From: Strongylocentrotus purpuratus
Taxonomy: Eukaryota; Echinodermata; Echinoidea; Camarodonta; Strongylocentrotidae
NCBI RefSeq assembly: GCF_000002235.5
Contig: NW_022145609.1
Span: forward strand, 6,083,214-6,147,213
Length of the DNA: 64,000 bases
Reading direction: 5' to 3'
Below, piece by piece: positions 10,773 through 23,311 of this stretch; the first letter of the stretch is position 1; each line of letters opens with the position of its first letter. The notes under the pieces were generated by a model. The model was not told the DNA's origin. It saw only the letters and a program-made list of their open reading frames with translations, and ran no database searches. Both the position numbers and the translations under genes were made by a program.

Positions 10773-11630
10773 GGTTCTAGGACAATTATCCCCTGGACAA
10801 TCATCCTTACGACAAATACCCCCCCCCCCGTAGACAACTATCCCCCGAGGACAATTACCACCCCCTGCAAATTACCCCCTTGGAGAATCACCCCCCCCCC
10901 CCACGTGACAATTACCCCTCGAAAAAAATAATTCTGCTTTCATTAAAACCAACTTACTATCAGGATGGTATTCCCCTTCAATGAACGGCAGGTATTTTTC
11001 ATCGGGGGTGGTTGTCCTTGGTTGTCTTTGGGGGACGTATTTGTCCTATATAGAGGAAAATTTTAAGGGGGGGGGGGGGGTAATTGTCCTAAAGGGTAAT
11101 TTTCCTGGGGGTAATTTTCAGGAGGGTAATTGTCCGGGGGGGGGGGGGGGTAATCTACCTTGAAAGGGGGGGGGGGGTAGTTTTCCGAGGGTTATTTACC
11201 TGATACGTAAAAAACCATATCCGGACAACTACCCCCTGGACAACCACCCCCGGGAAAACCACCACTAAGATAACCACCCTCTAGGACAACTACCCTGGAT
11301 AACAACCCCCGGACAACTACCCCCGGACAACTACCCCCGGAAAACTACCCCCAGGCAACTACCCCCTAGGATAGTTGTCCGGGGGATTGTCCTAGAGGAT
11401 GATTGTCGTAAGGGGTAGTTTTCCGGGGGGGGGGGTAGTTGTCCGGGGTTGTTGTCCGAGGAGTAGTTGTCCTAGGGGGTAGTTGTCTGGGGCTAGTCGC
11501 CCGGGGGTAGTTTTCCTAGAGGGTGGTTGCCCTAGGGGATAGTTTTCTAGGGGGTAGTTGTCCTAGAGGGTGGTTATCCTAGGGGTGGTTAACCAGAGGT
11601 GGTTCTCCAGGGGGTAGGTGTCCTAGAACC
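10773..11630. mobile_element. Palindromic G/C element made of short repeats
   Basis: Ends are inverted copies of GGTTCTAGGACA. The interior is built almost only from 13-20 bp units around GGACAACTACCCCC, first C-rich then G-rich, in two successive palindromes (about 10773-11200 and 11220-11630). The same intron in A and B lacks it. Confidence 0.7.
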
Positions 11631-12099
11631 GTAAAAACCAACATCAATATTGCAAATCAACATTCTGAATTTAAAACGTTTTCGAAAAGGGCATTACTCT
11701 TATGCAAGAAATTTAAATGTTTTTTATTCTTACCCTAGAATCACCATGGCAATAGCAAGAAGTACGATGTTCCCCGAGAACGATATCACGAATAAAGCCA
11801 TCCAAACAGCACTAGTTTTCCTCAGGTGCTGACACTCTGCAACATTGAAAAGATAAGCACTAATTACCCAGATTTGTCAGTTCATTGCCAATTGGTCCTA
11901 GGTTGCGCATAATTGGTATATAGGGTAGTGCTTGGACCTGATTAAGAAGTTCTGTACAATGATTAAGGACAATTTCATGATTGTCATAAGGGCGAGGGTA
12001 ATTATAGGAGCATTGCGACATCGTAGTCAATAAGGATCCGGAATTTTCTACTCGACGAAATTATTAAAAAGTCCCACCAGCCCGCCTCCCCGCTCCGGC

Positions 12100-12115
12100 T
12101 CCTCGTTCAGTGCAG

Positions 12116-12147
<32 letters not shown>
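12100..12147. repeat. Poly-G tract
   Basis: Run of about 30 G within the FN3-TM intron of gene C. The flanks match 41890-42000 in gene A. Confidence 0.8.
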
Positions 12148-12148
<1 letters not shown>

Positions 12149-12330
12149 GAAGGGTACAAGTGTAAGGGTAAGAGTCGGGATAAGATTGATGGCTAATGTC
12201 AATTGGACGCAGGACCGACCGCCAAATCCACCAACTAACATAGGACTTTTGAGGAAAATACCAATGCGTCTTTAGCTGTTGGTTGGATGTTTCTGTTTAC
12301 ATCCGTATACGAAATCATCATCGATTAGTC

Positions 12331-15300
12331 TTATTCAAGTTTATTTCAAGTTTCAAGTTTTATTTATCTTTCTTTTATAACACACTTTACAAATATAACA
12401 TGAATATAACAAGTTTACAGAATATGGCGTTACAAAAGAAAGATGAGGTGTTCTTGGTTGAAAGCAAGGCTTGTGGATTTAAGGTCCCTCATGAGTAGCT
12501 TATGAATATATCCTAAAAGAACAAAACTCGTCAGAAAGAATAATGCATACATTTAAGTGCTGACAAACTAAACTAACTAAACAACTGATAAAATATAAAC
12601 ATAAATAAGTATAATAAAATCTACTGACTACTAAATAATGGCTATAAACAACAGAAACAGGAAAATAAAACGAGCAACAGGACTGAAACACAGAAAAAAA
12701 AAAACAGACAGATGAATAGATGTGAGAGATGGGAGTAGAATTATGCTGACCTATATAGTAATTGATTTTCTTAAATATTGATCACAACTATAAATCTAGA
12801 CGATATCGACTCAAATATAGTAACTTCAGCTTAAATACATAAATACTGACTGATTGCGCTATTCTTGGTTCAAGGGAATTCTAAAACCTAGGTCCAGTGG
12901 GCCCCACAGTAGTAAGGGCAAATTGCGTTCTAACAAGAGGCAAGTGATATGCTTGCGCCTGACGTGTGGAATAACTATGAACTTGGTTATTTTTCTTAAA
13001 TATTCTAGCCAAGGCTACTGGCAGTAGACCTGCATTCAATTCATACATTAGAGCTCCTAGTTGTAAATGATAAATATCTTTAACTTTCAAAACACTACTA
13101 TTATAAAAAAAAAAAAAAAAAGAACATCTGTATGCGCAAGATAGTGAGTATTACAAACAATTCGTATTACTCTTTTCTGTACCAGTAGTAATTTATCCAT
13201 TTGAGATTTGAACGAGTTGCCCCAAGCTAGCACACCATAGTGCAAATATGGCAAAATTAAAGTTCCGTACACCATACGTAAAATATTCAGTGGGAACACA
13301 GATTTCAATTTATAAATTACACCAGTATTTCTTGACAATAATTTACAAAGTTTACTAATATGGTACTTCCAATTTAAATGTTCATCAATATGCAGGCCAA
13401 GAAATTTAAATGTAGATACTCTTTCAATCTCAACACCATTGAACATTACATTTCCAGGCAATATACTCAGGGAATTACTAAAGAGCATATAATTAGTTTT
13501 TTTAAGATTTAAAGACAACTTGTTTGCATGAATCCACAAAGTCGCATTTGTCAACTCAGAGTTTACAGTCTGCAAAAGAGTTTGTGGATTTCTGTGAGAG
13601 AAAAATACACTCGAGTCGTCTGCAAATAAAATGAATGATAACATTTTTGCGGAAAGTTGAAAATCGTTAATATACACAATAAACAAAAGCGGGCCTAGAA
13701 GGGATCCCTGTGGGACCCCACAGGTGACGTCCCGCAAATCTAAATCGATTCCATTTAAAGTAACAAACTGTTTCCTATTTGTTAAGTAGCTTCTAAACCA
13801 ATCTAATGCTATTCCCCTTACACCATAATGGCACAGTTTATCTATTAAAATATAATGATTTACAGTATCAAACGCTTTAGAGTAGTCTAAGAAGACACCA
13901 ACTGTATGCATGCGTGCATCTAAGGCACTGGATATCTTGTCCACCAAATGTAGAATAGCATGAGTGGTAGTGTGTTTTTCACGAAAACCAAACTGATAAT
14001 TAGAAAAAATGTTAGCATTCATCAAAAATGTCAACGTCCGAGTATACATTAGCTTCTCAAGAATTTTAGAAAAGGAATTCAGAAAAAAAGAAATAGGACG
14101 ATAATTATTCAAGATAAGGGCATAACCCTTTTTAAAAATGGGCACAACCTTTGCAATTTTCATTTTCATGGGTACAACACCAGTGGTCATTGATAGATTA
14201 AATATATGTACGAGGGGTTTTACAATACCATCAATTACATTTTTTATCAACTCATTTGTTATAAAGTCACAACCTGGACTTTTCTTATTCTTTGAAGAAT
14301 GTACAATATCAAATAATTCTTCTACAGTCGTTGGCAATAAAAATAAACTATTATGATTAGGGTTTTCTAAAAAAAGATTGAAATGTTTTTTGAGACTCTG
14401 GGATGACACGCGACAAATTCTGGCCAATATTACAAAAACATTCATTGACTTTATCTACAATAACTTCTGGATCATCCACTACATTCCCATCAATGTTTAA
14501 TTTACTTACATCAGATGCTTTCTGCTTTGGCTTAAAAACATTCCTAATCACTTTCCATGTCCCTTATATATCATTATGTGTCGCCTGAAATTGAGCAAAG
14601 TAATACCGCTTCTTAGCAGCACTTAGGGTTGAAGTAAGAGTATTCCGATAAATAGTATATTTCCTATGAGAAGACTGAGATTTACTAATCTTATACTTAT
14701 AGTACAACTTATTTTTCCTATTTATTGACCTCAACATAGAATTAGTGATCCATGGCAATCGAGGGATTGTTCTACGATTTCTAGTATTACATTTACATAA
14801 AGGTAAATTTTTATCATATAGCAAAGAGAATGTATTTAAGAATTTATCATATGAGCTATCAACATCATAATCACTCAATACTTCTCTCCAATCACTTGCT
14901 AACAACCCATCTCTAATTTGGTAGGATTACTTTTTCGAACATATCTATTACTAGAAATATTACGGATATTCATACCAAAAGACATCCTTGCATATACTGG
15001 AAAGTGGTCAGACAAATCTGAAATTATAATACCCGCATCTGGTAAAGGTAGTACATTACAAAAAATGTTATCAATGAGAGTAGAAGAAGTGTCTGTAACT
15101 CTGGTAGGTTTAGTTATTAAGGGCAATTAAGAAAAAGATATAAACATGTTCAAAAAGTCACAAACGTATGCATTCTCATCGTGCTGAAGAAGATTAACAT
15201 TATATTCACCCATGACAAAGACTGTTTTATGCAAAAATATTGAATTTGACAACACAGTTTGCATTTCATTTATAAATAAATTCACGTTACCTTGTGGCGG

Positions 15301-15840
15301 CCTATAAACGACCCCAACTATAACATTCCGTCTGCCAGGAAAAAACATTTCTACAAAAACACTTTCTATTAAATCATTCATCACATTAACTTCATTTCAA
15401 ACTCGGTAATTCAACTGCGTGGGGACATACAACGCGACACCTCCTCCCCTCCTATCTTGTCGATTATTCATAATTAAATTACTTCCTGGAAGAGAAAATA
15501 CATTTCCTTCAGTTTCACTCGATAACCAAGTTTCAGAGATTCCTATAATCGTAGAACTGTAGCACATGTTCTGCAAAGATACATTTAATTTATCAAAGTT
15601 TGCTACGAACATTACGATGTAGAAAAGAAAGCTCGTTATCACCAGAATTACCTATTTTTTTGAGAGAATTGGCTTTCTGTACAATAATTACAGTGACTCG
15701 TGACAGCGTCATTGCCATCACCAAGATCATACTCTAACGAGTCTGCGCTAGATTCAAGATAGTTAAGTATATCATCATCATTTGTATTCATAATTAAGAG
15801 ATTCATTCATAAAGAAAGGCAGCGTACTACGTACAAAAGA
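12331..15840 (-). mobile_element. LINE (Jockey/CR1 group), near full length, broken ORF2
   Basis: The ORF2 start is likely at 15791. Endonuclease pieces: 15397-15642 (IGISETWLS, RRGGGVALYV), 15127-15384 (VGVVYRPPQ, MGEYNVNLL) and 14899-15126 (STLIDNIF, SDHFPV). The reverse transcriptase at 13087-14445 has YSKAFDTVNH, CGVPQGSLLGPLLF and FADD at about residue 272. The C-terminus at 12881-13090 has NQVHSYSTRQA. At least four frame breaks, so inactive. The 3' end lies at 12331-12364 in TTTCAAG-type repeats. Inserted in the FN3-TM intron of gene C. Clade not resolved by eye. Confidence 0.85.
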
Positions 15841-17389
15841 AAAGGACACATATATATATATAAACAACAAAAACGGTTGAGTATACTCAAAAATATGCAT
15901 TATAGGCATAGGAAGAACAGGATAAAACACGGAAAAAGTGAGAGAAAAAGTCACCACTCACCGAGGGTAATAGTCGTAACAGTCACAAGTGGACTTCTTG
16001 GTCCTTCTCCGCCGAGACCTTCTCTGACGGCAGACACACTGATATTGTATTCTGTTCCTGGTTCCAACTCGGTCAATACAAACTCCATTCCCGGTTGAAG
16101 ATCGCCCTCTCCCACATCCGAGTTGATTCTACCAACCTCTAGCCATTTCGCTTCCCTCGTTTGCTGATAGATAAGGTAACCAACAACTGGTCCGTCGCCA
16201 GAGTCCAGAAAAGGTATCCAAGAGCTCCAGAAGACAGTGACTGATGACGAGCTGAGCTCTCCGACTGTTGGGCCGGATGACAGCTCTGGTAAAGCTGGAA
16301 ATGATATAGTGGTCCCGTTTACAACTAGTTTATGTGTAAATTACCTTTGTGTTATGAAGAAGAAAAAGAAAAAAAAAAGTGAAAAAAACCCATCCCAATC
16401 TGAATTCTCTTAGGGCCTGCTTTAAGTTGACATTTTAAAGCTCCAAGTACGTTGCTTTCATAAATAGGTATTTCGGATAATGTCCATGCATGGATGTATG
16501 TTGTTATAATACTGCACACAGTGATCGACTGAATTATGCTAACTTCTTGTAAATTTGATGATTTTAATGATTTTAGTGTTATTCGAAACCCATGAATAAA
16601 AGAGGGATTAGGTTGAATATTTTTAGATGTATGCTTTAATATGTCACATTCTCAAGACACATAAATCGGGACAAATCGATTTTTCAAAAAAAAAAAATTA
16701 AGGATATGGATTCTTTCATCGTTATTATAATATACAAAATTACTCAATCATTTTAAATATGGTGAGAAATATTTAGAACAAAAAATAATATTACCGTAAA
16801 AATCAAAGACAGCAGAAAAAGTAGCCAGTGAAAAAGATCTATCTTTGTCCGGCAGTTCACCTGCGTAGCAGAAGATTCGGTCATCTTCGTTCACATTGTC
16901 AAGAAGGAAACTATTATTACGGAATTCACCGTCAAGATTCGTTGATGAGAAGGAAATCGGTTTCGACGAGGAGAGATTTTGACCGATGGATAGCGTGACG
17001 TTATCAGGAGACAGTGTTTCTCCTTCTATTTCGACGTCGACAGCGCAGTAGACATTAGCAAAACCGGGATTAGTTCGAGGGGTCGTGAGATGGAAATTAT
17101 CTGTAGGATGAGATACAAGAAAGAATGAGAGTGATATAAAGGAAATAAAATACAAAATCTAGCAACATATATGACAGTAAATGATAAAATGTTCATAAAT
17201 ACTGCACACGAGACTTAATTTTGATTGCGTCAATTACCTGCGCTAAACAAGTCAGTGTATCGTAGTAGCCCATGCGCCATATGATACTGCCCTGTATATT
17301 TCGCAAGCAATCTCTGCACGACGCCATTTTCACTCTGCGCATCAAAGGCTGCACCGCATTCGTTGACGGAGTCTTGCGTCAGGCAAAAT

Positions 17390-17668
17390 TAATAATAATA
17401 ATAATCAGTTTTTATGAACGCTTACTAGAATCACTAAGCGCTTCCAAAGTTGGAGAAAATTACCCTGGCTTTAGCTGTGCTGCCATAGCGGCGCTCTAGC
17501 ATTTCAAAGAATCAACTCCTGTCAGGCACCAATTTACATTTACATCACCCTGAGTTGAGTGTGGCAAATGTAGATCAATGTCTTGCCAAAGGGCATTAGT
17601 GCCGCGGCGCGGACCTTGTGAACGAAAGTCCGGCGACGTAACCACTTGACCACGGGAACTCTACCTGA
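17390..17668 (-). repeat. Near-complete tRNA-derived SINE
   Basis: Minus strand, 5' to 3': tRNA-like head GTGGTCAAGTGGTTACG, GCCGCGGCACTAATG, a body with CTACATTTGCCACACTC and AAAGCCAGGGTAA, then a tail of ATT repeats. Lies in the CTLD3-Ig intron of gene C; the matching intron in A lacks it. Confidence 0.7.
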
Positions 17669-17754
17669 CGCATTGTGTGCAATGGACATTTAATAGACCA
17701 GAGTAACATTTGAAGACACATATTAAGCCAATTGATAAATGTGATTTGACTCAC

Positions 17755-17906
17755 AAATTCCTTTCTGGCAAATCAAGTTTCTGTCCGCTGTACAGTGGAT
17801 ATCGTTCCATTTTCCATGTCTGCCAGCCTCTGTGGTCGAAAAGAGGCAAGCACAATTTTCAGCTCCATCAGTATTATCGGGTTGACGTATCGCCCAACCA
17901 TCATAT
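17755..17906 (-). CDS. Gene C CTLD exon 3 with QPD sugar-site motif
   Basis: Encodes YDGWAIRQPDNTDGAENC, then GKWND and NLICQKG. A and B have NEPNND with GQWDD or GRWDD here. In studied CTLDs EPN favours mannose/GlcNAc and QPD favours galactose. The Glu (AENC) and WND that complete calcium site 2 are present, so the exon looks functional by itself. Confidence 0.75.
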
Positions 17907-18287
17907 CTGATATAAAACAATGAAAAATAAAATGCATGACGATTGCAATAACAATGAAAAACCCAGGTTTGAAGGTAAGCAAATACTATCCACCCCTTTA
18001 AGAATATAATGCCGGTTAAATAATAGTTTATAGGACATAAATAACAATAAAACCATAACCGTTTTAATGACATTGGAAAGTGTTGTGAACACCTTTAAAA
18101 CGGTTTGTGTTTGCTGGTATTGTAATTGAGATAAACCTAGAAACGTGCATTCCTCGTAAAATCTTCGCTACACATGGAGATCTAACGTCCAATGACCAAT
18201 AACTGTCAAACGACATGAATTAGTCCTTCACGATTAATCAAAGAAATGCACTCATTTTATTGTCGATATCGTAATTATAGTGCTTAC

Positions 18288-18395
18288 ATCACTGGTGTGC
18301 CGTCAAGCCATCTAAACATCTCTGTCCTTGCTGCAACCAATCCAAAAGCACCGCCTAGCCCGTAAGGGCGGAGAGATTAAAGTCGTCAAGAAAAC
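18288..18395 (-). pseudogene. Gene C CTLD exon 2 with 8-nt deletion
   Basis: Reads VFLTTLISPPLRARRCFWIGC and then leaves frame; 108 nt against 116 in A and B. The missing bases fall between the conserved Cys and the RWLDG motif. Acceptor and donor (GTAAGC) are kept. Skipping the exon would not restore the phase-0 to phase-2 junction. Confidence 0.78.
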
Positions 18396-19379
18396 CTACA
18401 TTGATATTGAAAAATACAAAAAAAAACACTCACTTCCCATTTCTAAAACCAAATATCTAGAATAAAAATCACTAAGAAAAGTTCTATGGACTGAGTGTAA
18501 CATGATATTGTTCAAAAAACATTTAACAAAAGTGAAACAATCTACATATCTTTCTAAACGTGGCATCACTCGAATGGGGAATCGTACACATGTGCAATGA
18601 TTTAGAATAATTTTTTTTAAAGAATCGGACTTAAAATTAAATATTAACTATTGAATAAATAAGATTAATACGACTTGGACACGATGAGTCTTTGCTGACG
18701 TAGGTTTGCGTCATCGACTGGCGCAGTGTTTGGACTTCCTGTGAGAGTGACGTTTAATAAGTAAATCGTGCAAACATTGCAATAATTTAATCGCACATAC
18801 ACTAGGAGCCTTTATAATTATGCTCTACTGGCGTAGATAATGACGCAATCCATATTGCGCAATCCTCCTGTGTAATAAACATCGCATGCGCCAGTAACCG
18901 ACGATTATTATCCGCGCATCATTCACTTTGCATTAATTCTTTTTACTATAATTATCACCCTCACGTGTTGCATCAAATACTCTGTCAGTCGCCGACGCAG
19001 CTATTCCTACGTCAGTAATTTACTCGCTTCCAGCGCAACGGTGGATTTTAAATGTCAAAACATAAACAGAACCTTGACCATGTTAAAACTGTATATCTAT
19101 CACGCTACAAGCTAAAACATTTCATGTGATTACTAGCTGATCATTATTTGAATCGTTTTTATACCTGGATCTTGTCTGAGTCAACCCTTGCTAGATTCGC
19201 TCCGTAACCTTCACAGAGAGACTGCGCCTCATCGTTCCCTGTTAGGGTGGTGTTATCCACTAGATAGACAGCGTCATCCAGCCGGTGCCATTCAAGAGAG
19301 GGTGTCTGACTTGTTACTGTATAATAAAACGAAAGTGACAGTTTCGAAATTATAAGGCGGCTGCTTCCTCCGAACATTC

Positions 19380-20230
19380 CTGTTCAGAGGGAAATTTAAA
19401 AACGAAAATATATATTTTTTAGACTTTGGTATATACCCCTATATTGTGATTACATTATCGGGGATGGTTTCAATATTTGTTTCTCTTTATACATCATATG
19501 ATCTGAACATTCATTTGCGAGCGAGCTAAGGGAACGAGGAAAATTTGTAAAAATTTGTGAGGTCGCAGTGCAAAAAAAAAGTGCTGACCATACATGAAAA
19601 GAGGCACTTATGAGAATGTAAAAGGGGCACTTGAAGGAAAATATGCATTTGTTGAAAGAAAAGGGGGCACCGATCAGATTTTAATAGGGGCATTTATCGG
19701 AGGTGAAAAGGAGCTTTTATGAGAAAGGGAAGTGGCTCTTATTAAAAAGAATAAGAAGCACATGTTAAAATAAACGGGGCAGTTATCAAAGATGAAAAGG
19801 AGTAATTATGAGAAGGGGAAGGGGCACTTGTCAAAGTAAAACGAGTATCTCTCAGAATTGAATAGGGTCATTTACAAGAGATGAAAAGGGTCACTAATGA
19901 GAATGAAAAAGAACTATTGTCATAGATGAAAAGGGGCATTTATGAGAAGGGAGAAGGGGCTCTTTTTTAAATTGGGGCACTAATAAGGAAAAGGGGTACT
20001 TACTCAAAAGGAAAGGAGGCACATGTGAAAATATAAGGTGCGCTTATTCGAGTAAAAGAAGGGTAGTTATCAAAAGGAGAAGGGGCACTTTTTACAAAGG
20101 AAAAGGGGAACTTTTCAAAGCAAACTAAGGGGAACCTCTCAAATTTGAATAGAGCAATAGTCAGAGGTGAAGGGGGGGGGGGCGCTTATCAAACGTGAAA
20201 AGGAGCCCTTCTCGTACCTGAAAAGGGGGA
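19380..20230. repeat. AAAAGGGGCACTTA-type minisatellite
   Basis: Irregular 12-30 bp units with GGGGCACTTAT, GAAAAGG and TCAAAG. This is the truncated counterpart of the hAT-like element at 45375-46706: both follow the same intron sequence (CTGTTCAGAGG). Confidence 0.7.
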
Positions 20231-22100
20231 AATTACTAGAGAACAGCCATCGTCCGCGGGAGAGTCTACTCTGTGGAATTGGCTATACTCCGCCCGAGGT
20301 CCTCCTCCGTGTCGACGTCCAGGGCGAAAACAGACGCGACATGCATAATGCACGATATGCGTGACGACAGAGATACCTCATGGATATTCAACATTGTATC
20401 AAAGAGACACTCGACAGACGACGAGCAACTCACATTATGTTGCGTATTAAATGCTCTATGCAGAGGGCGGGATTACCCACGAGTAAGCCATCGTGCTATA
20501 GGGTGTGCTTTGTACTAGCTGCAAAAGCCCGAGAGATACACGGGGCTAATTCCCGTCGACGTCCAAACTTGGAGACCTATTTCCATCATGATTGCCGCGA
20601 TTTTAATTATAGTTTTCGTGAATGGAGGTATTAAATCAAAGCTTATTTTGTGATTATTACGGCCATGCATACTGAATTTAGATTATCATTTTCTAAAGGA
20701 AAGTTTTCACAAGAAAACCATTGGACTGACAGTTTAGTCGCAAGCAGCCTTCAGTCAACACATACAGTACACACTGTGCAGTGTAACACCGGCACCGCGC
20801 ACCGCAGGCGTCCGAGGCCTGCGGCGTCGGTGTTCGAGCTTCCTAGAGTTACGCTGGAGTGTGTGTGAGTTCAGTTGAGCTGAGCTCGAGTCGGAAGAGA
20901 TTTGACACTTTGAAATTGTTATCTGTTGGTTTGCATCATTGCCGCGATTTCAATATAGTTTCGTGAATAGATTTACGAAACCTGAGCTTCGAATTAGTAA
21001 AAGTATTACTAATGTCTACGTTTTTAAACGACTGTCTGATTTTCTTGTGAAAATTTTACTTTGAAAAATGATTATCGAAATTCATGGTCAGAAATAATCA
21101 CAATCTAGGGTCTATTAATTATGTTACAGTTCGTGCATCAAATCAATGCATGAAAACTTAGTTATTGAACTGAACTAGAAAAATTTTTTTTTTTTAAATA
21201 GGCAATTAAATTATGAAGTAGGAAGCCTGAAACCTTAGCCTACTAAACAAATCTCAACAAAGTGTAGGCCTATCCTTTTATGAATTAATGAAAAAGTAGC
21301 CCCAGAAAAAAGAGCCCCCTAAAGTTGAAAAAGTAGCCCCCGAAAATTTCCCAAAAATTTGAAATGGAGCCCCCGAAATGAAAAAACTTAATTTTTTTGC
21401 CTGCGCCCCCCCCCCTCTAGAATCCCGCGGATTTCCACGGGTCCTGAGTTGAGTGTATATAATATAGGCGTGGGGTCCATGGGTTTAAAGGGGCCATAAA
21501 CCCCAAAAAGCTCAGGGTTTACGTTCTTCAAAGTTGGGGGGGGGGGGGGGAGAGATCAGATCGCGGCGAGTTGAGTGTATATACAATATAGGCGTGGGGT
21601 CCACGGGTTTCAAGGGGCCATAAACCCCCGAAAGCTCGGGGGTTTAGGCGATTAATTAGGGTCAGATGAGCATATTTTTAATACTTTATTTGTGACACTT
21701 GCGGGTCACTAATTGGCGTGGGGTCAATACGTAGAGTTGCGTATTGTTGCGTACCAACTACGCTGGCCTACGTTACTATATGCTGAGGGACGGAAAGGGG
21801 TACGCAAGATGAACGAAAACAATTCAACATGTTTATTTTTTTTTGCGTACTTTCGGCGTAGAAACTTGACGCAGAAAGTACGCCTTTTTACGCAACACTA
21901 CGCTACATGCCTACTCAACAGTACGCTACCCTACGCCAGATCGACAAAGCAGTAAAAGCTTTCCACACAGCAACCATACGCAAACCTGTACGCCATCCTA
22001 CGCATAACCTACGCAGGGACTATTTTCCCATTAATACGCGGCCTAATTTCTGCATAGTCGGTACGCCACACTACGGAACTATACGCAGTTCCAGTGGCTT
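20231..22100. other. Unidentified block replacing gene C's 5' end
   Basis: No similarity to units A, B or D here. Holds a GC-richer stretch (20240-20900), two copies of TTGCCGCGATTT (near 20594 and 20939), two copies of ATAGGCGTGGGGTCCA (near 21467 and 21587), and a TACGC-rich segment (21714-22100). The short open frames show no recognisable domain. Confidence 0.5.
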
Positions 22101-22356
22101 AAAGAATAACTACCGGTACAGTTGGATCGTTTTTTAAATTTTTTTTTATATATGGCCAAATTAAAAAAAAACATGTTTAGCGTCCTGTTTTTTCGAAAAA
22201 TGGGAAGGAGGAGGCCTTTTTCTTTCAAAATGGCCGCTCCGTACATTTTTCCTGCTATCGGGCTATTTTTCAAGATGGCGGCCGACAATTTTTTTTTATT
22301 ATTTAAAATCAGAAATACATTTTAGCAGTGCTTTTCATGTTTTTTTTCTTTCTTTC

Positions 22357-22387
<31 letters not shown>

Positions 22388-22560
22388 GGAGGCGGCCCCC
22401 AAAAAGGAAGCGGGCGGGGACGCTGTTTTTTTACCTTTCGAAAAAAAAAAAAAAAAATTAAACAAATTTAAAAAAAAAAAAATTGGAGGCGGCCCCTAAA
22501 AAAGGAAGCGGGCGGGGACGTTTAACATGTATATTTTTTTAATGGCCTGAATGGCAAATA
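22101..22560. repeat. Dispersed repeat with GGAGGCGGCCCC units
   Basis: Contains TGGCCAAATTAAAAAA, GGAAGGAGGAGGCC, AAGATGGCGGCC and two copies of AAGCGGGCGGGGACG. The same repeat occurs split at 53990-54060, 57210-57340 and 57880-57990. Confidence 0.65.
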
Positions 22561-22797
22561 AAGTTCTTGGTGGTTTTAATTTAGACAGTCTCTATATATC
22601 TATTTATACCCCCCCCCCCTCTAGAATCCCGCGGATTTCCGCGGGTCCTGCTAGTAATAATAATAATAATAATAATAATAATGATAATAACAAACATAAT
22701 GATAACAAAAAGACACTGATAAACAGACAGATAATAAATAAATAAATAAATAAATAGAATGGGTAAAACATAAACATCATCCTAGGAGTAAGATATG

Positions 22798-23303
22798 AAA
22801 GGTAATACAAAGTTTTGGTATGGGGACATGAATTTGGTTCAAATGAACACATTGGAAGCATATGCGATCCTACAATATTCAGTGATCGTTGTCGCGGTTG
22901 AAATCGAGTCTAAAGTTATGAAATTATAAATAATTAACTCTTTATGCTGTATAGCTCCCTCTCAAGGTCAGGATATTAGTTAAGCTATAAAACAATGTTT
23001 CTTGACTAAAATCGACCAACTAGCTATTCCCGTTTGGAAATTATATATCACAACTACATATTCAGAGATTTTCACGGTCGTAACTACTATTGTACGGCCG
23101 TAGGCGCTATTTAAAATTCATCAAAATTTACCGGGAGCACCGGTAAATTTTTATATTCAATTTTTCTCGAAAGCAGAAGTGTTTTAGGGGCTAAATTTTC
23201 TAGTGCTTATAATACATCCGCAGGGGCATCCAAATATATCAAAATTGTAAAGAATCACTATCCACCCAATTTTCAAAATTTCCCAAAACTTTGTATTACC
23301 TTT
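22798..23303. mobile_element. MITE, 506 bp
   Basis: Perfect 21-bp terminal inverted repeats beginning AAAGGTAATACAAAG. Inserted in spacer homologous to 35440-35460 and 48160-48180, which lack it. No coding capacity. Target duplication unclear. Confidence 0.7.
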
Positions 23304-23311
23304 AAAAAATT

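Larger units (their letters stand above)
8420..19316 (-). pseudogene. Gene C: damaged CTLD-Ig-FN3 receptor paralog
   Basis: Exons seen: CTLD 19165-19316, 18288-18395, 17755-17906; Ig-like 16795-17100; FN3 15962-16294; transmembrane 11734-11836; tail 8420-8621. The second CTLD exon is 108 nt instead of 116; the 8-nt loss after FWIGC shifts the frame and brings an immediate TAG. No signal exon is visible: the place where A, B and D carry it is occupied by an unidentified block (20230-22550). The other exons are open and keep splice sites, so the decay looks recent, or the copy survives as a truncated or alternatively spliced form. The third CTLD exon carries QPD and WND. The tail ends EKLE after a 4-nt insertion relative to B. 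The FN3-TM intron holds a LINE, and the TM-tail intron holds a foldback element and a G/C array. Confidence 0.75.

Noticed and set aside
20273-20868. Possible host exons in the GC-richer block
   Set aside because: Short overlapping frames without domain, splice or homology support.
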